From Lentisphaeria bacterium (GTDB lineage Bacteria; Verrucomicrobiota; Lentisphaeria; Victivallales; UBA1829): DNA of 23,016 nucleotides. Below are positions 14,129 to 21,834 of the stretch, in pieces. Below the pieces are notes generated by a model. It saw nothing but the letters and a program-made list of their open reading frames with translations, was not told the DNA's origin and made no database searches. Position numbers and translations under genes: made by a program. Each line of letters opens with the position of its first letter. Position 1 is the stretch's first letter. The stretch spans positions 1 through 23,016 of the forward strand of contig JAGAPM010000193.1 of NCBI GenBank assembly GCA_017623265.1. Reading direction: 5' to 3'.

Positions 14129-15457
14129 ATGAAGGAGATTCCCCTTTTTCTCGCTGAGGCGTCTATGTACTGCGAGCTGGCTCTGCAGGAAAGTTGGAGT
14201 TTGATCCCGAAAGACCGGATATTCCCGCTCCACGCCGGAGGAAAATCTTTCCGTGTCATCTCAAGAGGTACATGGAATCATGATGCAGGTCCCGATTTCC
14301 TGAATGCCAAAATCGAGATTGATGGTAAGATCTTTACCGGCGATGTGGAGATCCATTGTAAAACGTCTCACTGGGCTGCGCACGGACATCACGGCGATCC
14401 CATGTATCGGAATGTGATCCTTCATGCCGTCGGGATAAACGATCTTTCCCCCGCAAATGCCCCGAAACTGCCCATGATCCCGCTCTTCATCCTGCCTCGG
14501 GATTACAATGAAGCAACTCCGCAGATGCCGCAGCAGAAAGACGGCCTCTGCGCTGATCTTTTTGCAAGAATGCCGGATACTGCGATCCATAAATTTGTCA
14601 GCGATGCCGGACTGGAACGCTTGCGTAAAAAATCGGAAAAGCTGCTGGAGGATATGATCGCAAAGGGAACCAAAGATGCCCTCATCATTCGCCTTTTTGA
14701 ACAGATCGGGATTCCCGGTAACAGGGCACAGTTCAAACAGCTGGCACAACGGCTCCTCACCTATGATAAAGAGGTCCGTGAGCAATATATTCAGGCGATC
14801 CTCTGGGGTGAATCCGGTTGTCTGCCGGATCCGGCAAAGGTTCAGTTGTCTACGGATGCAGCACCGATCGTAAACGAACTCTGGAATCAATGGTGGCAGA
14901 TCCGCCGTGTTCACTATGATCCCATCTTGTTTTCACACCGGTCAAGACCACTGAACAGCATCAGCAGAAGAATTGCGATCCTTTCGGAATTTATCCGGAA
15001 CTTCAGCGAAAATCCCCTGCCGGTCATGCTTGATATCATCCGGGAAAACAGGGTGGATGATGCCATCAAACTTTTTATCTGCAAGTTCAATATTACTGAT
15101 CCATTCTGGCAGAAACATACCTCATTCACTTCTGCTGAACTGAAAAAATCAGCCGTGCTGCTCGGGAACGATAGAATCACTGAACTGATGGTGGATGTGA
15201 TCATCCCTGCCGTTCACGCATACTCTTCCGTCTCCGGTGAGTTCAAACTGACAGCAAAAGTAGAATCTCTTTTCCTGGCAATGCCCAAAACAGGATCCAA
15301 TAAAACTCTCCGGGAGATCATCAAACGCTGTTTCCCGGGAAAAGAATCGATCTTCCGGACCGCAGCTGCACAGCAGGGGTTGATCCATATCCAGAAAACA
15401 TGGTGCGAAAAACTGGCATGCAACTGCAAAGCATGTCCGATCTGCCAACTTGTATGA
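14129..15457 (+). CDS. DUF2851 family protein
   Basis: The 442-residue protein matches DUF2851, known mostly from Bacteroidota and PVC bacteria and without an established function. Characteristic pieces near the N-terminus are GTWNHDAGPDFLNAKI (47-62), GDVEIHCKTSHW (71-82) and HGHHGDPMYRNVILHAVG (85-102), rich in conserved Asp, Glu and His that suggest a metal-dependent active site. The C-terminus has clustered cysteines (CNCKACPIC). No signal peptide is present, so it is probably cytoplasmic. It starts 3 nt after the zinc-ribbon gene. The GDVEIH-type motif and the Cys cluster are the points to test; any nuclease-like role would be speculation. Confidence 0.85.
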   Translation: MKEIPLFLAEASMYCELALQESWSLIPKDRIFPLHAGGKSFRVISRGTWNHDAGPDFLNAKIEIDGKIFTGDVEIHCKTSHWAAHGHHGDPMYRNVILHAVGINDLSPANAPKLPMIPLFILPRDYNEATPQMPQQKDGLCADLFARMPDTAIHKFVSDAGLERLRKKSEKLLEDMIAKGTKDALIIRLFEQIGIPGNRAQFKQLAQRLLTYDKEVREQYIQAILWGESGCLPDPAKVQLSTDAAPIVNELWNQWWQIRRVHYDPILFSHRSRPLNSISRRIAILSEFIRNFSENPLPVMLDIIRENRVDDAIKLFICKFNITDPFWQKHTSFTSAELKKSAVLLGNDRITELMVDVIIPAVHAYSSVSGEFKLTAKVESLFLAMPKTGSNKTLREIIKRCFPGKESIFRTAAAQQGLIHIQKTWCEKLACNCKACPICQLV

Positions 15458-15470
15458 AAGGTGTCTTCCT

Positions 15471-15956
15471 GTGAAAAAAATAAAAATCGCAATCAGCGCA
15501 TGCCTGATCGGCTTAAAATACCGATACGATGGAGAATCAAGGTTCAGCCAAAGTATCGTCGACCGTCTGAAAGATAAAGTTGATTTCATCCCGGTATGCC
15601 CGGAAGTCGAGTGCGGACTGGCGATCCCGCGTCCGAAAATGCACTTGGAAGCATCGGCAAAAGGCACACGGATGAAAGTTACAGAAAGCCGTGCGGATGA
15701 AACAGACCGCATGATATCATGGGCAGAAAATAAACTGGATCAGCTGGAACGGCTTGGTATCTCCGGATACATCTTTCAGGCAAGATCACCCAGCTGCGGG
15801 CTGGCAGATGCCAAACTGCTTGCGCCCGGCGGCACACGGGTGATCTCATCGGCGGAAACCGGCATTTTTGCAAAAATGATCAAACGAAGATTCCCGAAAC
15901 TGATCGTTGCGGAAGAAAAAGATCTGGATGAATTCTGCAGGCAGCTCGGACTTTGA
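15471..15956 (+). CDS. DUF523 / TudS-like iron-sulfur protein
   Basis: The 161-residue protein belongs to DUF523, which includes the thiouracil desulfurase TudS, a [4Fe-4S] enzyme that removes sulfur from 2-thiouracil. The three expected cluster ligands are present: C11 (SACLIG), C43 (VCPEV) and C109 (SPSCG). The usual second Cys of the N-terminal motif (CRYDG) is replaced by Tyr here (YRYDG). The GTG at 15471 is the likely start, with AAAGG about 9 nt upstream and the conserved region beginning at once; an in-frame TTG at 15450 lies inside DUF2851. It is the last gene of the plus-strand run and converges on secY. The exact substrate is unknown. Confidence 0.82.
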   Translation: MKKIKIAISACLIGLKYRYDGESRFSQSIVDRLKDKVDFIPVCPEVECGLAIPRPKMHLEASAKGTRMKVTESRADETDRMISWAENKLDQLERLGISGYIFQARSPSCGLADAKLLAPGGTRVISSAETGIFAKMIKRRFPKLIVAEEKDLDEFCRQLGL

Positions 15957-15978
15957 TCCCCCCTTTCAGACAGCAAAA

Positions 15979-16010
15979 AAAAACGCACACCTTTAACAGT
16001 GTGCGTTTTT
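15979..16010. terminator. Bidirectional intrinsic terminator
   Basis: A perfect 12-bp inverted repeat (AAAAACGCACAC / GTGTGCGTTTTT) with an 8-nt loop has a T-run at the 3' side on both strands. It lies between the convergent DUF523 and secY genes and should end both the gyrB-led transcript and the ribosomal protein transcript. Confidence 0.9.
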
Positions 16011-16037
16011 CGTATCCATTGAGAAAGGACAACCGGA

Positions 16038-17420
16038 TCAGCTGCCTCTTCCGCTTCTGCTGTGAAGACGTCCGCGGGAAAGGAACCCGTCGTAATTCTT
16101 CATCACCAGATGGGATTCCATCTGACTGAGCGTATCAATCGTAACCCCCACAATGATCAGCAGACTTGTGCCGCCAAAGAAGGAGGAAACATCAAACGGG
16201 ATCTTCAGCCACATGTAAAGCAGACTCGGGAAAATCGCAAGACCGGTCAGGAAAATCGCTCCTGCAAAAGTCACACGCGTCATCGTGTTATCCAGAAAGT
16301 CTGCTGTCGGCTTACCGGGACGGATCCCGGGGATGTAAGCGCCTTCCTTCTTCAGATTATCAGAAATCTGCAGCGGATTGAACATGTTGGCAACCCAGAA
16401 GAAACTGAATGCCAGGATCAGCAGACCGTAAATCACCAGATAAGAATAGGTTCCATGGGTGAAATACTGCGTCCAACTGCGGATCGTTTCATTATCAAAC
16501 AGCTGGAAGATCATCGGCGGGAACATCATGATCGCACCCGCAAAAATGATCGGCATAACACCGGAGAAGTTCACCTTCAAGGGCATGTATGTATTGCCGC
16601 CGGTCAGCTTGTTGCCAACCGTCTTCTTTGCCATCTGGATCGGAACGCGACGCATCCCCTGCGTCAGCATCACAGTCAAAGCCGTTACCACTGCAAAGAT
16701 CAGCAGAAGCATAAAAAGATGCGCAAGACGGAACTTGCCGCCCGCTGTCGTTTCACCGCTGCTGACCATGGAGATCAAAGACTGGATCGCCTGCGGGAGA
16801 CGTTCAATGATGTTGATCGTGATGATCAAAGAAACACCATTGCCGATGCCTTTTTCCGTGATCCGCTCACCGAACCACATGAGAACCATCGTACCACAGG
16901 TAAGGATGATCACAGAAGTCAGAATAAAGCCAATGCCGTTTTCAGGATCAACAAGCGCTCCTGCTTCAGGACGGGGCAGACCGAGACGCTCCGGATTCAT
17001 CATCGCAATCGCTGCCATCGCACCCTGGATCAAACAAATCGCAATCGTCAGATAACGAGTGTACTGGTTGATCTTGGCATAACCCACTTCACCTTCCCGT
17101 TTCAGCTTCTCAAGGACAGGAAGAACAGGCGTCAGAAGCTGCATAATGATCGATGCCGAAATGTAAGGCATGATCCCGAGAGCTCCGATCGCAAACTGCT
17201 GCAGAGCACCACCGCTGAAGATGTTGACCATGTCAAGAATCCCACCCGCAGCCTGCGAATTGCCCGCAAGCTGATCAAAATACTTGGAGAGATTCTGAGC
17301 ATTCACACCCGGACACGGAATGTTCGCCGCAATTCTGCACAGAATAATAATCCCGGCAGTATACAGAATGCGCTTGCGCAGTTCTTTCACTTTGAAAGAG
17401 TTTATAAATGCTGAAAACAT
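16038..17420 (-). CDS. secY: Preprotein translocase subunit SecY
   Basis: SecY is the channel of the SecYEG translocon in the inner membrane. The 460-residue protein has about ten membrane segments, the typical N-terminus (FKVKELRKRILYT and the IPCPGVN region), a GGALQQFAIGALGIMPYISA stretch around TM2 (plug and lateral-gate area) and the IPGIRPGKPT cytoplasmic loop before the last TMs. Its C-terminus is Arg/Ser-rich. It is the last gene of the spc cluster here, 79 nt after rplO; the adk, map and infA genes that often follow are absent. GAGGG lies close upstream of the ATG. Confidence 0.97.
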   Translation of the reverse strand: MFSAFINSFKVKELRKRILYTAGIIILCRIAANIPCPGVNAQNLSKYFDQLAGNSQAAGGILDMVNIFSGGALQQFAIGALGIMPYISASIIMQLLTPVLPVLEKLKREGEVGYAKINQYTRYLTIAICLIQGAMAAIAMMNPERLGLPRPEAGALVDPENGIGFILTSVIILTCGTMVLMWFGERITEKGIGNGVSLIITINIIERLPQAIQSLISMVSSGETTAGGKFRLAHLFMLLLIFAVVTALTVMLTQGMRRVPIQMAKKTVGNKLTGGNTYMPLKVNFSGVMPIIFAGAIMMFPPMIFQLFDNETIRSWTQYFTHGTYSYLVIYGLLILAFSFFWVANMFNPLQISDNLKKEGAYIPGIRPGKPTADFLDNTMTRVTFAGAIFLTGLAIFPSLLYMWLKIPFDVSSFFGGTSLLIIVGVTIDTLSQMESHLVMKNYDGFLSRGRLHSRSGRGS

Positions 17421-17435
17421 ATACCCTCATTTTCC

Positions 17436-17469
17436 GGCGCGGCTTTTACACCGCGCCTGTTAGGTGTAA
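17436..17469 (-). promoter_or_regulatory. Structured rplO-secY intergenic leader
   Basis: On the minus strand a 7-bp GC stem (GGCGCGG / CCGCGCC) encloses the loop TGTAAAAG and ends 15 nt before the secY ATG. Just upstream, TTACACC can pair with GGTGTAA, which uses the loop plus two bases of the stem. The two pairings could alternate or form a pseudoknot. There is no T-run, so it is not a plain terminator; a translational control or RNA-processing element is possible. Confidence 0.35.
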
Positions 17470-17499
17470 CGGGGACCGGTAGTCGTGACCAGAACCAAT

Positions 17500-17952
17500 T
17501 TACTTGGATTCAATCACTTCCGCTGTGCCGCCCGCAGCTTCGATCTTCGCCTTCGCCGTGGCAGAATATTTCTCCGCCTTGAACGTGAAGGACTTGCTGA
17601 TCTCGCCATTGCCGAGGATCTTCAGCGGAGCTTCGGATTTACCGATCAGGCCTTTGCTGCGGAGAGCAGCTGCATCAATCACGCTGCCTGCTTCAAAGAC
17701 TTCATCAATATCCTGAATGTTCGCAACGTTGTAAATCAGCTTCACACCGTTGCTGAACCCGCGTTTTGGAATACGGCGGAAAGACGGAGTCTGACCACCT
17801 TCAAAGTGATGACGGATCGCCGCACCAGTACGGGAACGCTGACCCTTTTCACCACGACCGGCTGTACCACCAAGACCGGAACCATCACCGCGGCCGCGGC
17901 GGGTCTTGCTCTTGCGGGAGCCCGGAGTAACCTGCAATTCATGCAATTTCAT
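17500..17952 (-). CDS. rplO: Ribosomal protein uL15
   Basis: The 150-residue protein has the Gly/Arg-rich uL15 N-terminus (RKSKTRRGRGDGSGLGGTAG, then RGEKGQRSR) and the following FEGGQTP and RRIPKRGF motifs. It is a large-subunit protein binding 23S rRNA and assembling late. AAGGAG lies 9 nt before the ATG. It directly follows rpsE with only 16 nt between, leaving no room for rpmD (L30). Confidence 0.97.
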   Translation of the reverse strand: MKLHELQVTPGSRKSKTRRGRGDGSGLGGTAGRGEKGQRSRTGAAIRHHFEGGQTPSFRRIPKRGFSNGVKLIYNVANIQDIDEVFEAGSVIDAAALRSKGLIGKSEAPLKILGNGEISKSFTFKAEKYSATAKAKIEAAGGTAEVIESK

Positions 17953-17968
17953 CGTCGTTTTCTCCTTA

Positions 17969-18508
17969 TTAGATCTTGCCGCGCTTTTCCAGGACTTCCG
18001 CCTTGGAATGCATCATCTTGATCGCTGCAAAGGTCGCCTTCGCGACGTTCGCCGGATTGCTGGAACCCAGGGACTTCGCCAGAACGTCAACAACACCGGC
18101 AAGACCCAGAATTGCACGCATCGTGCCACCGGCAATCATACCGGTACCTTCAGATGCAGGACGGATCAGAACCTTGGAACCGCGGAACTTCGCTTCAACC
18201 GTGTGCGGAACAGTGGAACCGCAGACAGGAACAACGACCATATTCTTACGGGCTGCTTCACCAGCCTTGCGGATCGCATCACTCACTTCGTTCGCCTTGC
18301 CGTAGCCATAACCGACTTTGCCGTTCTTATCGCCAACAACAACCAGCGCACCGAAACTCATGTTTTTGCCGCCTTTGACAACTTTGGCGCAACGCTTGAT
18401 GCTCAGCACGATCTCTTCATCGCCGGAAGCTTCTTTCTGAGATGCGTTGAACGCACGCTCTTCGGAGGCCTTCACTGCGGATTCATTTTTCGCTTTTTCA
18501 ATAGCCAT
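17969..18508 (-). CDS. rpsE: Ribosomal protein uS5
   Basis: The 179-residue small-subunit protein helps decoding fidelity. Landmarks are GGKNMSFGALVVVGD (46-60), the VGYGYGKANEV segment, and the C-terminal domain with RPASEGTGMIAGG and AGVVDVLAKSLGSSNP. An acidic, Ala-rich N-terminal arm of about 30 residues precedes the dsRNA-binding-like domain. AGGAG lies 7-8 nt upstream of the start. Confidence 0.97.
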   Translation of the reverse strand: MAIEKAKNESAVKASEERAFNASQKEASGDEEIVLSIKRCAKVVKGGKNMSFGALVVVGDKNGKVGYGYGKANEVSDAIRKAGEAARKNMVVVPVCGSTVPHTVEAKFRGSKVLIRPASEGTGMIAGGTMRAILGLAGVVDVLAKSLGSSNPANVAKATFAAIKMMHSKAEVLEKRGKI

Positions 18509-18519
18509 TGTTTCTCTCC

Positions 18520-18879
18520 TCAGAATTTCAGACCGGCTTCACGGGCAGCATCAGCCAGAGCTTTGATTCTGCCGTGATACTTCGCACCGCAACGGTCAAA
18601 AACAACAGTGCTGATGCCAGCAGCAATTGCCTTTTCAGCAGCCAGTTTGCCCAGCGCTGCAGCAGCTTCAACATTGCGCTTCAGATTCAGCGCCTTGAAA
18701 TCTTTCGACAACGTGGATTCAGCCGCAAGCGTCACAGCCGCATCGTCATCGATGAACTGAACGTACATATTGTTGGCGGTGAAATTCACGCACATCCGGG
18801 GCCGCGCCGCCGTACCGCTGATTTTTTTGCGGATACGGATATGACGCAGCATCTTTTTGAATTTGGAATCTCTGATCAT
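18520..18879 (-). CDS. rplR: Ribosomal protein uL18
   Basis: At 119 residues this is the usual length for uL18, which binds 5S rRNA together with uL5 in the central protuberance. RIRKKISGTAARPRMCV marks the N-terminal region and VVFDRCGAKYHGRIKALADAAREAG the C-terminal one. AAAGG lies 9 nt before the ATG. Confidence 0.96.
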   Translation of the reverse strand: MIRDSKFKKMLRHIRIRKKISGTAARPRMCVNFTANNMYVQFIDDDAAVTLAAESTLSKDFKALNLKRNVEAAAALGKLAAEKAIAAGISTVVFDRCGAKYHGRIKALADAAREAGLKF

Positions 18880-18895
18880 TTCTCAAAACCTTTCA

Positions 18896-19426
18896 TCAGG
18901 CGTTCGTCTTACCCGGCTTGATCACAACGTGTTCATCCGCATAACGGATACCTTTGCCCTTGTACGGCTCAGGCTTCTTGAAACGTCTGATACGGGCTGC
19001 AACTTCACCAACCAGCTGCTTGTCAAAACCTTCGATCAGGATCTTCACACCGTCAGTAACGGTCATCTTGATCCCGTCCGGAACCATGTAGTCAATGGCG
19101 TGGGAGTAACCAACGTTCAGCGTCAGCTTCTTGCCAGCCAGCGTCGCCTTATAACCGACACCAACAATCGCAAGCTCCTTCTTATAGCCTTCCACCACAC
19201 CGATCACGGCGTTGTTGATCAGGCTGCGCACAAGACCGTGCAGCGCTTTGCAGTTATCATCTTTGCGGGTCACAACAACATTGCTGCCGTCAACCGCGAC
19301 TTCCGTTCCTTCCGGAACCGGAATCACCAGCTTGCCCTGCTTGCCTTCCACAGTAACTTCTGCGCCGGCAACGGACACCTTCACACCTGCGGGAATCGCA
19401 ACAGGTTTGCTACCAATACGAGACAT
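18896..19426 (-). CDS. rplF: Ribosomal protein uL6
   Basis: The 176-residue protein has the canonical start MSRIGSKPV and the C-terminal domain ending RRFKKPEPYKGKGIRYADE, close to the sarcin-ricin loop of the large subunit. Length is normal. GAGGT lies 6 nt before the ATG. Confidence 0.97.
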   Translation of the reverse strand: MSRIGSKPVAIPAGVKVSVAGAEVTVEGKQGKLVIPVPEGTEVAVDGSNVVVTRKDDNCKALHGLVRSLINNAVIGVVEGYKKELAIVGVGYKATLAGKKLTLNVGYSHAIDYMVPDGIKMTVTDGVKILIEGFDKQLVGEVAARIRRFKKPEPYKGKGIRYADEHVVIKPGKTNA

Positions 19427-19442
19427 ATCTTTACCTCACAGG

Positions 19443-19835
19443 TTACCAAACGTAGCAGAGAATTTCTCCGCCAACGTTTTCTTTTGCTGCATCTTTGCCG
19501 CTCAGGACTCCCTTCGGAGTCGAGAGGATGGCAATACCCATGCCGTCTTTCACTCTCGGAATGTCCTTGCTTCCGCAGTACAGTCTGCAAGAAGGCTTGG
19601 AAACTCTTTCGAGGTTTTCAATGACAGCGCGTTTCTGGAAATATTTCATTTCGATCTTCAAGACCTTACGAACATCTCCCTCGACCGTGAAACCGGCGAT
19701 GTACCCTTCGTTCACCAGAACCTGGGCGATCGCTTCTTTCATCTTGGAGGAAGGCATCTCGACAACCTTCTGAACGGACATAACGCCGTTGCGGAGGCGG
19801 GTCAGCATATCGGAAATCGGATCCTGCATACTCAT
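19443..19835 (-). CDS. rpsH: Ribosomal protein uS8
   Basis: This 130-residue protein has the N-terminal DPISDMLTRLRNG and the C-terminal end with GVLSGKDAAKENVGGEIL. In E. coli uS8 binds 16S rRNA helix 21 and represses the spc operon; whether that feedback exists here cannot be seen. AAAGGT lies 10 nt upstream of the ATG; an in-frame second ATG follows two codons later. Confidence 0.97.
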   Translation of the reverse strand: MSMQDPISDMLTRLRNGVMSVQKVVEMPSSKMKEAIAQVLVNEGYIAGFTVEGDVRKVLKIEMKYFQKRAVIENLERVSKPSCRLYCGSKDIPRVKDGMGIAILSTPKGVLSGKDAAKENVGGEILCYVW

Positions 19836-19856
19836 AATATCGATGACCTTTCTCTC

Positions 19857-20042
19857 TTACCAGCTCGCCTTCACCACACCCGGGATCTGGCCGGAAGAGG
19901 CCATTTCACGGAAGCAGATACGGCAAAGTTTGAACTTGCGGATGAATGCCCGCGGTCTCCCGCACGCAGCACAGCGATTGTAGTTCCGGGAAGAAAACTT
20001 GGAACCACGCTGCTGTTTGGCAATCAGACTTTTCTTAGCCAT
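19857..20042 (-). CDS. rpsN: Ribosomal protein uS14, zinc-binding (short) type
   Basis: The 61-residue form keeps the zinc ligands C24, C27, C40 and C43 (CAAC and CRIC), so this is the zinc-dependent short uS14 (type Z), not the longer zinc-free paralogue. It begins MAKKSLIAKQ and has RPRAFIRKFKLC between the Cys pairs. AAGGAG lies 9 nt upstream. Its zinc need gives the cell a further reason for a regulated zinc importer. Confidence 0.96.
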   Translation of the reverse strand: MAKKSLIAKQQRGSKFSSRNYNRCAACGRPRAFIRKFKLCRICFREMASSGQIPGVVKASW

Positions 20043-20054
20043 TGTGAATTCTCC

Positions 20055-20591
20055 TTATTTCGCAAACGGAAATTCCAGCATCGCCAGAAGTTCCTTCGCA
20101 GCGGCGTCAGTCTTCGCCGTGGTGACAAATGTGACGTTGATTCCCAGAGGATATTTGATCTTGTCCAGGTCGATTTCCGTGAAGATCGAAACATCGGGAA
20201 TACCGAGGTTATAGTTACCAACGTGGTCAAAACCCTTCTTCGGCGCACCGTGGAAGTCTCTCACACGCGGGAATGCGTTGTGAACAAGACGATCCAGGAA
20301 CTGATACATCTTTTCGCCGCGGAGCGTAACCATCAGACCAACCGTCTGACCAACGCGCAGCTTGAAGTTCGCCACGTTCTTTTTGGATTTACATGCGACA
20401 GGGCACTGACCGGCAAGAGCCGTGATGTGCGTACGCGCTTCGGAAAGAGCGTCCTTTTCCATCTTCGTGCTGATACCCGTGCTGATCACGATCTTCGTCA
20501 GCTTCGGAATCTCCATCACATTCTTCAGACCAAGCTTCTGCATCAGAGCAGGCTTGACTTCTTCATTGTATTTTTTCTTCATATCAGGCAT
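20055..20591 (-). CDS. rplE: Ribosomal protein uL5
   Basis: The 178-residue protein binds 5S rRNA and contacts the P-site tRNA. Landmarks are VMEIPKLTKIVISTG near the N-terminus, the RVGQTVGLMVTLRG segment and the final GINVTFVTTAKTD. Normal length; GGAGG lies 7 nt upstream. Confidence 0.97.
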   Translation of the reverse strand: MPDMKKKYNEEVKPALMQKLGLKNVMEIPKLTKIVISTGISTKMEKDALSEARTHITALAGQCPVACKSKKNVANFKLRVGQTVGLMVTLRGEKMYQFLDRLVHNAFPRVRDFHGAPKKGFDHVGNYNLGIPDVSIFTEIDLDKIKYPLGINVTFVTTAKTDAAAKELLAMLEFPFAK

Positions 20592-20609
20592 GATCGTTCC
20601 TCCGGAGGC

Positions 20610-20894
20610 TTACGCCTTCTCCTCTTGTTTCTTGACATTGGAAACATGAACGGAGACAGAACGTTCGATCAGACCACCCTTCGGGTTCGCCTGGCTCTTC
20701 TTCAGCGTGCGCATACCAATGTTCTGCTTCTTCGCATCAGAGAGATCCTGGAGTTCCAGGACAACGCGGTCTTTCTTCTTCAGAATGGCAACAATCTTGC
20801 CCTTCTCGCCTTTCCAGTCTCCGCTGATCACTTCAACAAGGTCACCCTTCTTGACGTGATAGATCTTCTGGCATTTCGGTGTCATTTTATCCAT
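20610..20894 (-). CDS. rplX: Ribosomal protein uL24
   Basis: The 94-residue protein has an N-terminal KOW motif (VKKGDLVEVISGDWKGEKGK) and the later NPKGGLIERSVSVHVSNV. It initiates large-subunit assembly. The start shares one base with the rplN stop (TAATG), and GGAGG lies 7 nt upstream; a second ATG three codons later is possible. Confidence 0.96.
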   Translation of the reverse strand: MDKMTPKCQKIYHVKKGDLVEVISGDWKGEKGKIVAILKKKDRVVLELQDLSDAKKQNIGMRTLKKSQANPKGGLIERSVSVHVSNVKKQEEKA

Positions 20895-21259
20895 TACAGC
20901 ACCTCCGGCGCAAGAGAAATGATCTTCATGAAGTTCTTCTCGCGCAGTTCACGGGCAACCGGACCAAAGATACGGGTACCCTTCGGGTTCTTCTGGTCGT
21001 CAATCACGACCGCTGCGTTGCTGTCAAATTTCAGATAGGAACCATCTTCACGACGGATCGGAGCCGCAGTACGGACGATCACCGCCTTGACAACATCACC
21101 TTTCTTCACCTGGCAGCCGGGGAGAGCTTCCTTGACAGCCGCAGTAACGATGTCACCAACATGCGCAATCGTCTTGCGCTGGCCAAGAACTGTGATCACA
21201 GTGATTCTCTTGGCACCGCTGTTGTCAGCGACTTCCATATTTGTTTGCATCTGTACCAT
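20894..21259 (-). CDS. rplN: Ribosomal protein uL14
   Basis: At 121 residues this has the usual length. It begins MVQMQTNMEVADNSGAK and ends KIISLAPEVL, with RREDGSYLKFDSNAAVVID in the middle. uL14 lies at the subunit interface. It is joined to rplX by a TAATG. Confidence 0.97.
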   Translation of the reverse strand: MVQMQTNMEVADNSGAKRITVITVLGQRKTIAHVGDIVTAAVKEALPGCQVKKGDVVKAVIVRTAAPIRREDGSYLKFDSNAAVVIDDQKNPKGTRIFGPVARELREKNFMKIISLAPEVL

Positions 21260-21282
21260 AGTTTGCTATTTCCTCCTGCAGC

Positions 21283-21603
21283 TTACTCTGCATGGCTGAT
21301 GATTTCAACGAGGCGCCAGTGCTTGTTCTTGCTCAGAGGACGGGTCTCAACAATGCGGACCATATCGCCCTTCTTCGCCTCATTCTTTTCATCGTGCGCC
21401 GCATAGCGGACACGGGATTTCACAACTTTCTTGTAACGCTTGTGCGCGGTACGGTCCGTGATCTCAACAACGATCGTCTTTTCCTGAACATCGCTGATCA
21501 CCTTGCCCACGCGGCTCTTGCGGTTACCACGGACGGCAGTTGCCGGTTCCGCCGCGGTCATGTTTTTCGTTTCTTCCATGGTCGTATTTTCCATTTGTTC
21601 CAT
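21283..21603 (-). CDS. rpsQ: Ribosomal protein uS17 with N-terminal extension
   Basis: The OB-fold core (from RKSRVGKVISD to HWRLVEII) is standard, and it binds 16S rRNA early in assembly. The frame gives 106 residues against about 85 in the family: an acidic, Met/Thr/Glu-rich N-terminal piece of some 25 residues precedes it. In-frame ATGs at 21603, 21594, 21579 and 21561 all lack a clear Shine-Dalgarno site, so the true start is uncertain and the extension may be partly untranslated. Confidence 0.93.
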   Translation of the reverse strand: MEQMENTTMEETKNMTAAEPATAVRGNRKSRVGKVISDVQEKTIVVEITDRTAHKRYKKVVKSRVRYAAHDEKNEAKKGDMVRIVETRPLSKNKHWRLVEIISHAE

Positions 21604-21616
21604 GTTCTACTCAGGC

Positions 21617-21814
21617 TCACGCCTTCGCTGCGGTTCTCTGGTTGAGTTCCGTCAACGCTCTGGCAAGGTCACGACGTGCAAGACGGATCTTTGCAGGGCT
21701 TTCCAGCTGACCCGCACGGGACTGCGCACGCAGATTGAATTCTTCCTTCTTCAGGTCTTCGATCTGACGAGCCAGTTCTTCGTCGCTCATCTCTTTGAAC
21801 AGTTTCATTTTCAT
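21617..21814 (-). CDS. rpmC: Ribosomal protein uL29
   Basis: The 65-residue, two-helix protein (EMSDEELARQIEDLKKEEF, then RLARRDLARALTELNQR) lies near the exit of the polypeptide tunnel, where it helps dock SRP and trigger factor. Order rplP-rpmC-rpsQ is the standard one. Confidence 0.95.
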   Translation of the reverse strand: MKMKLFKEMSDEELARQIEDLKKEEFNLRAQSRAGQLESPAKIRLARRDLARALTELNQRTAAKA

Positions 21815-21834
21815 TGTTCACTCATTCCTTTCCG

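Noticed and set aside
16062..17414. 450-codon plus-strand frame antisense to secY
   Set aside because: SecY on the minus strand is unmistakable; the antisense product is His/Arg/Asn-rich low-quality sequence without a domain.
19212..21038. 608-codon plus-strand frame across rplF to rplN
   Set aside because: It is antisense to seven well-defined ribosomal protein genes, and its His/Arg/Leu-rich product is typical of such shadows.
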